From Chloroflexi bacterium UBA4733 (lineage in GTDB: Bacteria; Chloroflexota; UBA4733), in NCBI GenBank assembly GCA_002404055.1, contig DHIZ01000170.1:13204-33484 (forward strand): a DNA stretch of 20,281 nt, in the 5' to 3' direction. Position numbers and translations under genes: made by a program. This document shows positions 7,233 through 15,795 of this stretch, piece by piece. Positions within the stretch are counted from its first letter, which is position 1. Each line of letters begins with the position of its first letter. The notes under the pieces are model-generated. The model did no database searches. It was not told where the DNA came from and was given only the letters and a program-made list of their open reading frames with translations.

Positions 7233-7249
7233 ATATGTCTTCACTTCGG

Positions 7250-7335
7250 CGGAGGGAGAGGGATTCGAACCCCCGGAGGCTCACCACCTCAGCCGTTTTC
7301 AAGACGGCCACCATAAACCGCTCGGACATCCCTCC
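7250..7335 (-). tRNA. tRNA-Ser (anticodon UGA)
   Basis: On the minus strand acceptor GGAGGGA pairs with TCCCTCC, discriminator G. The anticodon stem-loop GCCGT-CTTGAAA-ACGGC carries TGA, decoding UCA and neighbours. It has a long class II variable arm and the T-loop GGTTCGAATCC. CCA is not encoded. It lies 17 bases upstream of tRNA-Ser(GCU), so both are likely processed from one transcript. Confidence 0.97.
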
Positions 7336-7403
7336 AAGCCGAACGCCACCGGTCCGCGTCGCCACACCCATCGCCCCGACCCGGTTCACAACGACCGTGG
7401 CAG

Positions 7404-7433
7404 AGTATACCGCGGCATCACAGCACCGGTCAA
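7404..7433 (-). promoter_or_regulatory. Promoter for the tRNA-Ser pair
   Basis: On the minus strand TTGACC (7433-7428) and TATACT (7409-7404) are separated by 18 bases, matching 5/6 and 5/6 of the consensus. Predicted initiation near 7397 leaves a leader of about 60 bases before the first tRNA. Confidence 0.7.
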
Positions 7434-7470
7434 CGCAACCCCCGCTATCTGCATTGCCATGCGCGGCCGT

Positions 7471-7500
7471 TTGACAGCACTGCGGCTCTCCCTTTATAGT
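7471..7500 (+). promoter_or_regulatory. Near-consensus promoter for the wzz-like operon
   Basis: TTGACA at 7471-7476 (perfect -35) and TATAGT at 7495-7500 are 18 bases apart. Predicted initiation is near 7507, with GGAAGGA at 7515-7521 five bases before the ATG at 7527. This suggests a housekeeping-type, strong promoter. It is divergent from the tRNA promoter; the two -35 elements are 37 bases apart. Confidence 0.75.
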
Positions 7501-7526
7501 CAACGGGCACACCTGGAAGGAACTGC

Positions 7527-8270
7527 ATGCGCCTCGTCGATGTCCTCGCCGCCTTCCGTCGCCGCTGGGTCATCATCCTGGCCTGCATCCTCATCTGCGC
7601 CGGCGTTGCCGGCATCTATAGCAAGTTCACCACCAAGATCTATCGCGCCGCCACGACCATTTCGGTCACACCGGCGCGCTTCGACTACGGCAACGGCCTG
7701 GCCGCCCAGCAACTTCTCGCCAACTACGCAGTAAACATCACCGGACAGGACCTGCTGCGGCAACTCGACCAGCAACTGAAGCTGGACATTTCGCCAGACG
7801 TGCTGGCGCACAACATCACGGCCACCTCCGATAACACCGCCCTCACCATCAGCCTGACGGTTGATGACACCGATCCCAATCGCGCTGCCGCCATCGCCAA
7901 CAACCTGACACAACTCTTTCTGACCAAACAGACGCAATACAACCTGTCGCACCTCAACCCGGACGTGGACGTGCAGATCGTCCACAGTGCCGCTGTTCCC
8001 GGCAGCCCCAACCGACCGAAGTCGAAGACCAACGTCCTGGCGGGGCTGCTCATCGGGCTGTTTTTGGGGTGCGGCGCTGCCTACGTGCTGGATGTTTGGG
8101 ATGACCGGCTGCGAACCGAGCACGATGTTGAAGCTGGCCTGACGCTCGCCCTGCTTGGCAACATCCCGCATTTTGCCGGTGCTCCCATCTCGCCAACCTC
8201 ACCGCCGAGCGCCAACGGGCGGGCGTATGAGGCAAGTGTCAACGAGCCCGTCGCCGAAGTAAGAAGGTAG
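7527..8270 (+). CDS. Wzz/YveK-type polysaccharide chain-length determinant protein
   Basis: A 247-residue polysaccharide co-polymerase of the Wzz/CapA/YveK type, which sets chain length or activates a BY-kinase. It shows the family plan: short cytoplasmic N-terminus, TM1 at about 14-31, an extracytoplasmic loop (32-165), a Pro-containing approach AAVPGSPNRPKS (155-166), TM2 at about 170-190, and a cytoplasmic tail beginning DVWDDRLRTEHDVEA. The tail's last 30 residues are Ser/Pro-rich and probably interact with the kinase encoded next. The start has GGAAGGA five bases upstream. Followed after seven bases by the BY-kinase homologue. Confidence 0.88.
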   Translation: MRLVDVLAAFRRRWVIILACILICAGVAGIYSKFTTKIYRAATTISVTPARFDYGNGLAAQQLLANYAVNITGQDLLRQLDQQLKLDISPDVLAHNITATSDNTALTISLTVDDTDPNRAAAIANNLTQLFLTKQTQYNLSHLNPDVDVQIVHSAAVPGSPNRPKSKTNVLAGLLIGLFLGCGAAYVLDVWDDRLRTEHDVEAGLTLALLGNIPHFAGAPISPTSPPSANGRAYEASVNEPVAEVRR

Positions 8271-8277
8271 GAAGCGC

Positions 8278-8958
8278 GTGCCCGCAGTGCGACCCCAAGA
8301 TTCGCTCATCACCCTGGCCGAGCCGACCTCAGCGGCGGCCGAAGCCTTTCGCCGCTTGCGCATCAATGTGCAGTTCGCCGACGTCGACCGCCCGCTCCGG
8401 ACGCTGGCAGTGGCGGCGCCGCAGGCCGGCAGCGGCAAAAGCACGATTGTCGCCAACCTTGCTGTCGCCTTTGCCCAGTCCGGCAAGCAGGTCATCGTCG
8501 TGGATGCCGACCTGCTGAACCCGGTGCAGCACGTCATCTTCGACGCCGCCAACACGACGGGCCTGGTAAACGTCCTGGCAGGCGAGGTCTCGGCACAACA
8601 AGCGCTGCAGGACACCGTGGCTCTGGGTGTCCGTTTGCTCGCCGCCGGCGCGTCCAGTCCTAATCCCGCCCAGGCGCTGAACTCGCCGCGCATGGCCGGC
8701 GTCATCAGCAGCCTGCTGGAATTCGCTGACGTCGTGCTCTTTGATACGCCGGCGCTGGCTGCCCTGGCCGACAGCGCCCTCTTTGCGGCCCGAGTCGATG
8801 GCGTGCTGCTGGTGGCAGACAGCGGGAAAAGCCGTCGCGGCGATCTGCGCAGCGCCCGCGACCTGTTGGAACGCGTGCATGCCCACATCCTGGGAGCGGC
8901 GCTCAACCATGCCCATCAACCGCGCGGCTTGCTGGGCAACGTGCTCAGCCCGGCGTGA
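8278..8958 (+). CDS. BY-kinase-like (CpsD/YwqD/CapB) ATPase lacking tyrosine
   Basis: A 226-residue P-loop ATPase of the bacterial tyrosine kinase/MinD-like family, predicted partner of the preceding Wzz-like protein. It has the ExxRxxR oligomerisation motif (E22, R25, R28), Walker A APQAGSGKST (47-56), Walker A' VIVVDADL (72-79) and Walker B VVLFDTP (152-158). True BY-kinases end in a tyrosine cluster that is autophosphorylated; this protein ends GNVLSPA and has no tyrosine anywhere, and the conserved Tyr in EAYRxLR is Phe. It may therefore act as an ATP-driven regulator or phosphorylate other proteins. GTG start at 8278 with AGGA just upstream. Its stop overlaps the next start (GTGA), so the phosphatase gene is translationally coupled. 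Confidence 0.87.
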   Translation: MPAVRPQDSLITLAEPTSAAAEAFRRLRINVQFADVDRPLRTLAVAAPQAGSGKSTIVANLAVAFAQSGKQVIVVDADLLNPVQHVIFDAANTTGLVNVLAGEVSAQQALQDTVALGVRLLAAGASSPNPAQALNSPRMAGVISSLLEFADVVLFDTPALAALADSALFAARVDGVLLVADSGKSRRGDLRSARDLLERVHAHILGAALNHAHQPRGLLGNVLSPA

Positions 8959-9764
8959 GTCTCCTGCCGGGGTTCGTGGACATCCACACGCACATCATTC
9001 CGGCCTTCGACGATGGACCGGAGGATATGGCGACGGCCGTCGCCCTGGTGCGCGCCGCAGTTGCGGGTGGCACGGGCGTTCTCGTCGCCACCAGTCACTC
9101 CGCCGAAATCCTGCAGCATGGCGACGGCTACGACGGCATGCAGGCCAGGCTGGCTGCCGTCCAGGAGGCAGTGACCGCCGATGGCATTGCGGTGTCGCTG
9201 TTGTTGGGCAGCGAAATCTATCTGGAGCCCGATACCCCTGAGCGGTTGAAGCAACGGCAACTCATGTCTCTGAATGGTTCCCGTTACGTCCTCGTCGAAT
9301 TGCCGTTCCAGGCCCTGCCGATCTACGTCGACCAAACGCTTTTCATCCTGCAGACGGACGGCTTCATCCCCGTGATTGGCCACCCCGAGCGCAACGCCCA
9401 GGTGCAACGGGAGCCGGAGCGGCTCTTCGACTGGGTCACACACGGCGCATTGCTGCAATGCTCGGCGGCCAGCTTGACGGGCGGCTTCGGCCGCACCGCC
9501 GCCCGCGTCTGCCGCCTGGCGATCACCCATCGCCTCTGCCACGTCATCGCCAGCGACGCGCACGATCCGAACCGGCGTGCACCGCAGTTGCAGACCACGT
9601 TCGACCAAATCCGCGACGAGTTCGGACCTGACATCGCCAAGGCCCTACTTGATGACCAGCCGCGCGCCATCGTGGAAGACCGGAGGCTCGACGTCGCTGA
9701 ACCTCTCCCGATCCAGACCGGTTCCGAGGGCGGCGTGTTTCGCCGCCTCTTCGGCCGGGGCTAA
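8955..9764 (+). CDS. CpsB/YwqE-type PHP-domain tyrosine-protein phosphatase
   Basis: A 269-residue metal-dependent phosphatase of the PHP superfamily; CpsB/YwqE homologues dephosphorylate BY-kinases and control capsule or exopolysaccharide synthesis. Metal-binding motifs are in order: DIHTHIIPAFDDG (H11, H13, D20), ATSHS (H48; usually ATPHH), GSEIYL, LVELPF, PVIGHPERN and ASDAHD. About 25 extra residues follow the core. It uses a GTG start inside the stop of the kinase-like gene (GTGA overlap at 8955-8958). No tyrosine target exists in the kinase-like partner, so the natural substrate is uncertain; the Wzz-like protein or an unlinked protein are alternatives. Confidence 0.9.
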   Translation: MSLLPGFVDIHTHIIPAFDDGPEDMATAVALVRAAVAGGTGVLVATSHSAEILQHGDGYDGMQARLAAVQEAVTADGIAVSLLLGSEIYLEPDTPERLKQRQLMSLNGSRYVLVELPFQALPIYVDQTLFILQTDGFIPVIGHPERNAQVQREPERLFDWVTHGALLQCSAASLTGGFGRTAARVCRLAITHRLCHVIASDAHDPNRRAPQLQTTFDQIRDEFGPDIAKALLDDQPRAIVEDRRLDVAEPLPIQTGSEGGVFRRLFGRG

Positions 9765-9779
9765 GCATAGGACGCCGCC

Positions 9780-11117
9780 GTGTCTCCCATCACGCCCCAA
9801 GAGACAACCGTGGACGACCGGCTCTGGGAGTTGGCACGCCCATCGCCGCGTGGCGCCGTCCCAACACTGCGCCGCACGCGCCAGCTCCTGGCGTTGCTCG
9901 GCAACCCCCAGGAACAACTGGCCTCGGTGCATGTTGGCGGTACCTCCGGCAAGGGCTCGACCTGCCACTTGCTGACGTCGATGCTGCAAGCCGCCGGCTA
10001 CCCGGTCGGCATGCACAGCAAACCGCACCTGGCAACCGTCTGCGAGCGGCTGGTACAAAACGGGGCGCCGGTCCCTGCCGAAGAACTCCTCGCATTACTC
10101 GACAGGGTGCGACCGCTGTTGGACGCCGGCGAATGGCTCGACGGCCGGCCTACCTGGTTCGAGCTCGTGGTGGCGCTGGCCTTTGATTGGTTTCGGTCGC
10201 GTGGCGCGCGGCCAGTCGTCGTGGAAGTCGGGCTAGGCGGCGCCTGGGACGCAACGAACGTGCTCCAGCCGCTCGTCACCGTTCTCACCACTGTAGGACT
10301 GGATCACACAGAGCTCTTGGGGACAACGGTCGAAGCCATCGCTCGGGATAAGGCAGGCATCCTGAAGGCGGCGGCGACCGCCATTACCGGAGCATCGCAA
10401 CCATCGGTACTTGCCATTCTTGAGGCGCGTGCGCAGCAAGTGGGCCAGCCGCTCTGGAGACTGGGGCAGGAGATCGTGGTCAAGACCCGCACCGTCAACA
10501 ACCAGGGTGCGCACTTCGACCTCGTCGTACCGGGAGCAAGCTTTCGGGACCTGGAGCTCGGCTTGTTGGGGCGGCACCAGGTGGACAATGCGGCGCTGGC
10601 CACCGCGGCCGCCGTCGCCCTTGCCGAACGCGGCTTCCCCGTCCTCGAGGAAGCCCTGCGCCACGGCCTGGCGACGTGCCGCGTTCCCGGCCGCCTGGAG
10701 CGCGTCGCGGGTACGCCAGATGTGCTCCTGGACGGCGCACACAACCCCGAAAAGATGGCAGCCCTGGCGGCGGCCCTAAGCCTGCTCTCTCCTCTCACCC
10801 GTCCGGTGTGTGTGGTGGCCATGCGCCGCGGCCACGATATCGCCGGTACTCTGGCGCCGCTGCTCACCGTGGCGGGAACCATTATCCTGACCCAGATCAG
10901 CGCCAGCACCGATTGGGGCCGTGAGGAAAGCGTTGATCCGGCGCTCCTCCAGCAAACGCTTGGCGCCGTCTCCGAACCGGCGATCGTCATTCAACGCGAT
11001 CTGGACGCTGCCCTGGACCAGGCGCGCAACATCGCCGGCCCGAACGGGCTCGTCTGTGTCACCGGCTCGCTCTACCTGGTTGGGCAGTTACGAGGCAGAC
11101 TGCTGGCCGGACAGTAG
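9780..11117 (+). CDS. folC: Bifunctional folylpolyglutamate/dihydrofolate synthase
   Basis: Adds glutamate to dihydropteroate and/or folates in the cytosol. The 445-residue Mur-ligase-type protein shows the P-loop HVGGTSGKGST (51-61), SKPHL in place of the usual TSPHL, EVGLGGAWDATN, LDHTELLG, DKAGILK, GRHQVDNAALA, PGRLE, LDGAHNP and VTGSLYLVG. Length is typical. GTG start at 9780 with AGGA seven bases upstream. It is separated from the CpsB-type gene by 15 bases and is probably the last gene of the 7527 operon, a link that looks positional rather than functional. Whether it has one or both activities cannot be read from sequence. Confidence 0.95.
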   Translation: MSPITPQETTVDDRLWELARPSPRGAVPTLRRTRQLLALLGNPQEQLASVHVGGTSGKGSTCHLLTSMLQAAGYPVGMHSKPHLATVCERLVQNGAPVPAEELLALLDRVRPLLDAGEWLDGRPTWFELVVALAFDWFRSRGARPVVVEVGLGGAWDATNVLQPLVTVLTTVGLDHTELLGTTVEAIARDKAGILKAAATAITGASQPSVLAILEARAQQVGQPLWRLGQEIVVKTRTVNNQGAHFDLVVPGASFRDLELGLLGRHQVDNAALATAAAVALAERGFPVLEEALRHGLATCRVPGRLERVAGTPDVLLDGAHNPEKMAALAAALSLLSPLTRPVCVVAMRRGHDIAGTLAPLLTVAGTIILTQISASTDWGREESVDPALLQQTLGAVSEPAIVIQRDLDAALDQARNIAGPNGLVCVTGSLYLVGQLRGRLLAGQ

Positions 11118-11134
11118 GAGTGGAGCAGAGAGCC

Positions 11135-11251
11135 GGCGACTGAAGTCGCGCCTACCGGGGAGCGAAGTGGGCGCCCTCTGGGCCCTGCGCGGGCTGGATA
11201 CGAGTCCGCGCAGGCGGACTTCGCCCGTTCGTAGGCGCGACTTCAGTCGCC
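11135..11251. repeat. Foldback (inverted) repeat element, MITE/REP-like
   Basis: A perfect 21-bp inverted pair (11135-11155 with 11231-11251; arm begins GGCGACTGAAGTCGCGCC) encloses further nested dyads: GCGAAGT (11162-11168) with ACTTCGC (11218-11224), and CCTGCGCGG (11184-11192) with CCGCGCAGG (11206-11214). The 117-base unit can fold into one long hairpin. Each outer arm itself contains the near-palindrome GCGACT-GA-AGTCGC. It lies 17 bases after the folC stop. An 18-base match to the arm recurs at 16594-16611. No open reading frame is inside, so any movement would need a transposase in trans. Confidence 0.8.
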
Positions 11252-11368
11252 AGCCGACTGCTGGTCGCCACTCTGGCACGTACCTTGCTTATCCTGCACC
11301 TCAGGGGCCTGGTCCCCGCGCCACTCGAGGTCATCGGGCGGCGGCGCAGTGATCGGAGGAACCACCAC

Positions 11369-11599
11369 ATGAGTCAGGTCAATGTCAACCCCCCCAGCAC
11401 GACCGGTCCAAACGACAACGGGAGTTCGGCGGTAGCGGCCGGCATCAATATGGTCACCGTGCTGATCCTCATCGCGGTTGCCATCGTCGTGATCGCGGCC
11501 ATCATCTGGCTGTTCACCGGCTCGGGCATCTTTAACAGCGGCGGCACGGCTCCGTTGCCCTCCGGCGTGGTGACGGCCACGGCGACTCTCAAGAAGTAG
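11369..11599 (+). CDS. Small single-pass membrane protein, unrecognised
   Basis: A 76-residue protein with a polar, Asn/Ser/Pro-rich N-terminus (1-20), one strong transmembrane helix (about 27-50, MVTVLILIAVAIVVIAAIIW) and a short Gly/Ser/Thr-rich C-terminal segment ending TATLKK. No family is recognised. The ATG at 11369 has GGAGGA eight bases upstream; an upstream extension in the same frame begins inside the intergenic repeat region and lacks a ribosome site. It sits between the foldback repeat and a Gfo/Idh-type gene, with 90 bases before the latter. Function is not inferable; the clean ribosome site and textbook membrane helix support it as real. Confidence 0.7.
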   Translation: MSQVNVNPPSTTGPNDNGSSAVAAGINMVTVLILIAVAIVVIAAIIWLFTGSGIFNSGGTAPLPSGVVTATATLKK

Positions 11600-11623
11600 C
11601 AGTTCCACCAAACCGGGCGACTG

Positions 11624-11651
11624 TTACCACCCTACCCAGTTCTGCTATCCT
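11624..11651 (+). promoter_or_regulatory. Weak candidate promoter for the Gfo/Idh-type gene
   Basis: TTACCA at 11624-11629 and TATCCT at 11646-11651 are spaced by 16 bases. A transcript from about 11658 would carry AAGGA (11677-11681), eight bases before the ATG at 11690. Confidence 0.3.
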
Positions 11652-11689
11652 TCTTGCAGGCATTGGCGCCGAAGTGAAGGAAGTTGAAT

Positions 11690-12733
11690 ATGATGGAACA
11701 GTCGGTTCGCGTTGGCATCGTTGGACTCGGCGGCATCGTCCGCCAACGCCACATTCCCGGTTTGCTGACGATTCCAGGCGTGCAGATCGTTGCCGTCAGC
11801 AATAGCACGCCGGAGAGCACCCAACGCGCCGCCCAGGAGTTCGGCATCGGGCATACCTTTGCCCGCTGGCAAGACCTGGTCGCCTGGGACGGTCTCGACG
11901 CCGTGCTGATCGGCACGCCTCCCCTCCTGCACCACCAGGTCTCCATTGCCGCCCTTGATGCCGGCAAGCACGTCTTCTGTCAGGCGCGCATGGCAATGAA
12001 TGCCGCCGATGCCCGCGCCATGCTGGCGCGGGCGGAGCGTTCCGACCGCACTGCCATGCTTTGCCTGCCACCACACTACCTGCGCGGCGACCGTCTGGTC
12101 CGACGCTTGATCGCCGAAGGCTACCTGGGCGACCTCTATCACCTGAACGTCCGCAACTACACCGACGAGTATGTCGATCCGTCAGCGCTGCTGCACTGGC
12201 GGCAAATCGGCGCGATTTCCGGCGTCAACACCATGGCGGTCGGCATGCTGGCGGAGGTGACGCAGCGCTGGGTCGGCGATGCCCGGCGCGTCGTCGCCCG
12301 TACCTTCACCGCCACCCCGCAACGTCGAGGCGCTGACGGTGAGCTACATCCCGTCGAACGTCCCGACTCCGTCACGATCGCCGCCGACATGGCCGGCGGC
12401 GGCATGGGCAGTTTCTTGTTCAGCAGCGTGGCGCGCTTCCCCGGCCTCAATAGCATCGAACTCTTCGGTAGCGCCGGCACGTTGAAGTACGAGTATCAGA
12501 CGGACCGCATCCTGGGTGGGCGGGCAGGCGATTCGGACCTGCGGGTGATTCCCGTCAGCCAGGAAGAGGCACGAATTTGGACAGCGGAAGCTGACTTTAT
12601 CGACGCCATTCGCGCCGGCCGCCGCGCTCCCGAACCTTCCTTTGCCGATGGTGTGCGCTATATGGACTTCACCGAAGCCGTCTTTCAGTCAGCGGCCAGC
12701 GGCACAGCCGTTGACCTGCCGCTTGCTCCCTGA
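11690..12733 (+). CDS. Gfo/Idh/MocA-family protein with atypical active-site motifs
   Basis: A 347-residue NAD(P)-dependent oxidoreductase-type protein. The N-terminal Rossmann fold is clear: VGIVGLGGIVRQRHIPGL, VAVSNSTPE and GTPPLLHHQVSIAALDAGKHV. The usual EKP motif, whose Lys is catalytic, is replaced by CQARMA (R100), and the usual DxGxHxxD stretch reads TMAVGMLAEV (A183, L187), so the classical Lys, Asp and His positions all appear changed. I recall related proteins with the same kind of replacement, so this may be a subfamily and not decay. The C-terminal alpha/beta domain is intact to the end (ADFIDAIRAGRRAPEPSFADG). ATG at 11690 is chosen for AAGGA eight bases upstream; an in-frame TTG at 11684 is too close. 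Substrate unknown, probably a sugar or cyclitol derivative, or non-catalytic. Confidence 0.87.
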   Translation: MMEQSVRVGIVGLGGIVRQRHIPGLLTIPGVQIVAVSNSTPESTQRAAQEFGIGHTFARWQDLVAWDGLDAVLIGTPPLLHHQVSIAALDAGKHVFCQARMAMNAADARAMLARAERSDRTAMLCLPPHYLRGDRLVRRLIAEGYLGDLYHLNVRNYTDEYVDPSALLHWRQIGAISGVNTMAVGMLAEVTQRWVGDARRVVARTFTATPQRRGADGELHPVERPDSVTIAADMAGGGMGSFLFSSVARFPGLNSIELFGSAGTLKYEYQTDRILGGRAGDSDLRVIPVSQEEARIWTAEADFIDAIRAGRRAPEPSFADGVRYMDFTEAVFQSAASGTAVDLPLAP

Positions 12734-12743
12734 CAGTCGTTAT

Positions 12744-12787
12744 GGCGGCGACTGCGCACCCACTGCCGTGGGCGGGCAGTCGCCGCC
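12744..12787. terminator. Hairpin between convergent genes (likely bidirectional terminator)
   Basis: GGCGGCGACTGC (12744-12755) pairs perfectly with GCAGTCGCCGCC (12776-12787); inside, CCCAC pairs with GTGGG around a TGCC loop (12764-12767), across a 3x3 internal loop. It starts 10 bases after the Gfo/Idh-type stop and ends 10 bases before the acs stop. There is no T-run. Its GGCGACTG/CAGTCGCC ends resemble the foldback repeat arms, so shared ancestry is possible. Confidence 0.6.
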
Positions 12788-12797
12788 CTGCTCCGCC

Positions 12798-14765
<1,968 letters not shown>

Positions 14766-14840
14766 TGAACTTACTCCTCTTCGATCGCCGCGTCACCAGC
14801 CCGGCCGCCGCGCCGGGCAATACACGTTCGCAACACGCTG

Positions 14841-14869
14841 AGTCTAATACGCCACGAGCCGGCCCGCAA
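14841..14869 (-). promoter_or_regulatory. Candidate promoter for acs
   Basis: On the minus strand TTGCGG (14869-14864) and TAGACT (14846-14841) are spaced by 17 bases. Initiation near 14834 would give a leader of about 70 bases ending in GAGGAG (14779-14774). Confidence 0.4.
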
Positions 14870-14926
14870 CGGCGCCCCGTAGCAGCAGCTTGAACGACCA
14901 CGCTCATCGCCTGATGGCACGTTGGC

Positions 14927-15652
14927 TTACCGCACCGACAGCAGGTTGTTGGCATAGGCGAAAGGCAGGTTGGCGCCGTTCAACGGGAGGCCAATCTGAC
15001 AGCGCACCGTCACCGGCCAGTCACCCCGAACGACGTCCGGCGCGACCATCCAGGACCAGGAGACGGCGCCGTTGGCGTCCGCCGTTTGGGCGGGGAACTG
15101 TGGGATGGACGAGCCGCCGGTGCGATAGCGCACCGTCAGTGTGCAGATGGCGCCCGGTACCGTGGTCGTGGCCTGCACGGTAGCCGTGCCGCCCGGTTTC
15201 GCCGCGGCAGGCGCCGGCATCTCCATCTGAATCGTCTCTACTTGCGCCCCCCCATTCGCCACCGGCAACGGCGTGTCCGTAGCCTCTGCCGTTGGCGTCC
15301 GGTAGGGCGTGGCGGATGGGCTTGCTCTGGGGCTGGCGACCGGCGAGGCGGCGCCGGGCGAGCCGGTGGCCGTCGGAGCAACATGGGTCGGCGGGACGGT
15401 GGTGGCGGTCGGCGCCACGGTGGCTGTTGGGGCAAGGCCGCCTGCCGGTGGTGTGATCGGGACGCCGCCCCCGCCCGAGGGCGGCGTCGGCGACAGGAAA
15501 CCGGGTCCACCACTCTGAGCGGCACTGGCGGCCAGACTGCTCGCCGTCCCGCCATCCGTCATCCCGCCAGGCAGGGCCGGCGACGTGCAGGCAGCCAGGA
15601 GGCAGACCGACAGGCTGGCTGTCACCAATCGCAACCGACACTTCAACGCCAT
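14927..15652 (-). CDS. Secreted lipoprotein with Pro/Thr-rich linker, unrecognised
   Basis: A 241-residue predicted lipoprotein. A basic start, hydrophobic core and the lipobox LLAAC put the lipidated cysteine at residue 22. A long low-complexity linker rich in Ala, Pro, Thr and Ser follows (about 25-135). The C-terminal domain (about 140-241) looks like a beta-sandwich: GTATVQATTTVPGAICTLTV, YRTGGSS, then TADANGAVSWSWMV and a closing DWPVTVRCQI with paired Cys. I know similar tails from secreted Chloroflexota proteins but cannot name the family. ATG at 15652 is preferred because it makes a proper signal peptide; an upstream in-frame GTG (15703) would add 17 residues and cover a TATACT -10-like element (15699-15694, minus strand). 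Its ribosome site is weak. Function unknown; surface location well supported. Confidence 0.78.
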   Translation of the reverse strand: MALKCRLRLVTASLSVCLLAACTSPALPGGMTDGGTASSLAASAAQSGGPGFLSPTPPSGGGGVPITPPAGGLAPTATVAPTATTVPPTHVAPTATGSPGAASPVASPRASPSATPYRTPTAEATDTPLPVANGGAQVETIQMEMPAPAAAKPGGTATVQATTTVPGAICTLTVRYRTGGSSIPQFPAQTADANGAVSWSWMVAPDVVRGDWPVTVRCQIGLPLNGANLPFAYANNLLSVR

Positions 15653-15795
15653 GCTGCTTCTCTTGCCCCCGGGCGAACGTCGCAGGAACGGGCAGTATAC
15701 CACCCACGCCTGGCCCGGCTGCCGGGTACCCTACAGAACACGCGACAATTGCGCCACAGCCGTGATGCACCCCTCCGAGTGCGGTACCCTGAAAC

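Noticed and set aside
7146..7335. Possible integration (att) site at the tRNA-Ser genes
   Set aside because: No integrase gene, no direct repeat of a tRNA 3' end and no change in composition is visible nearby.
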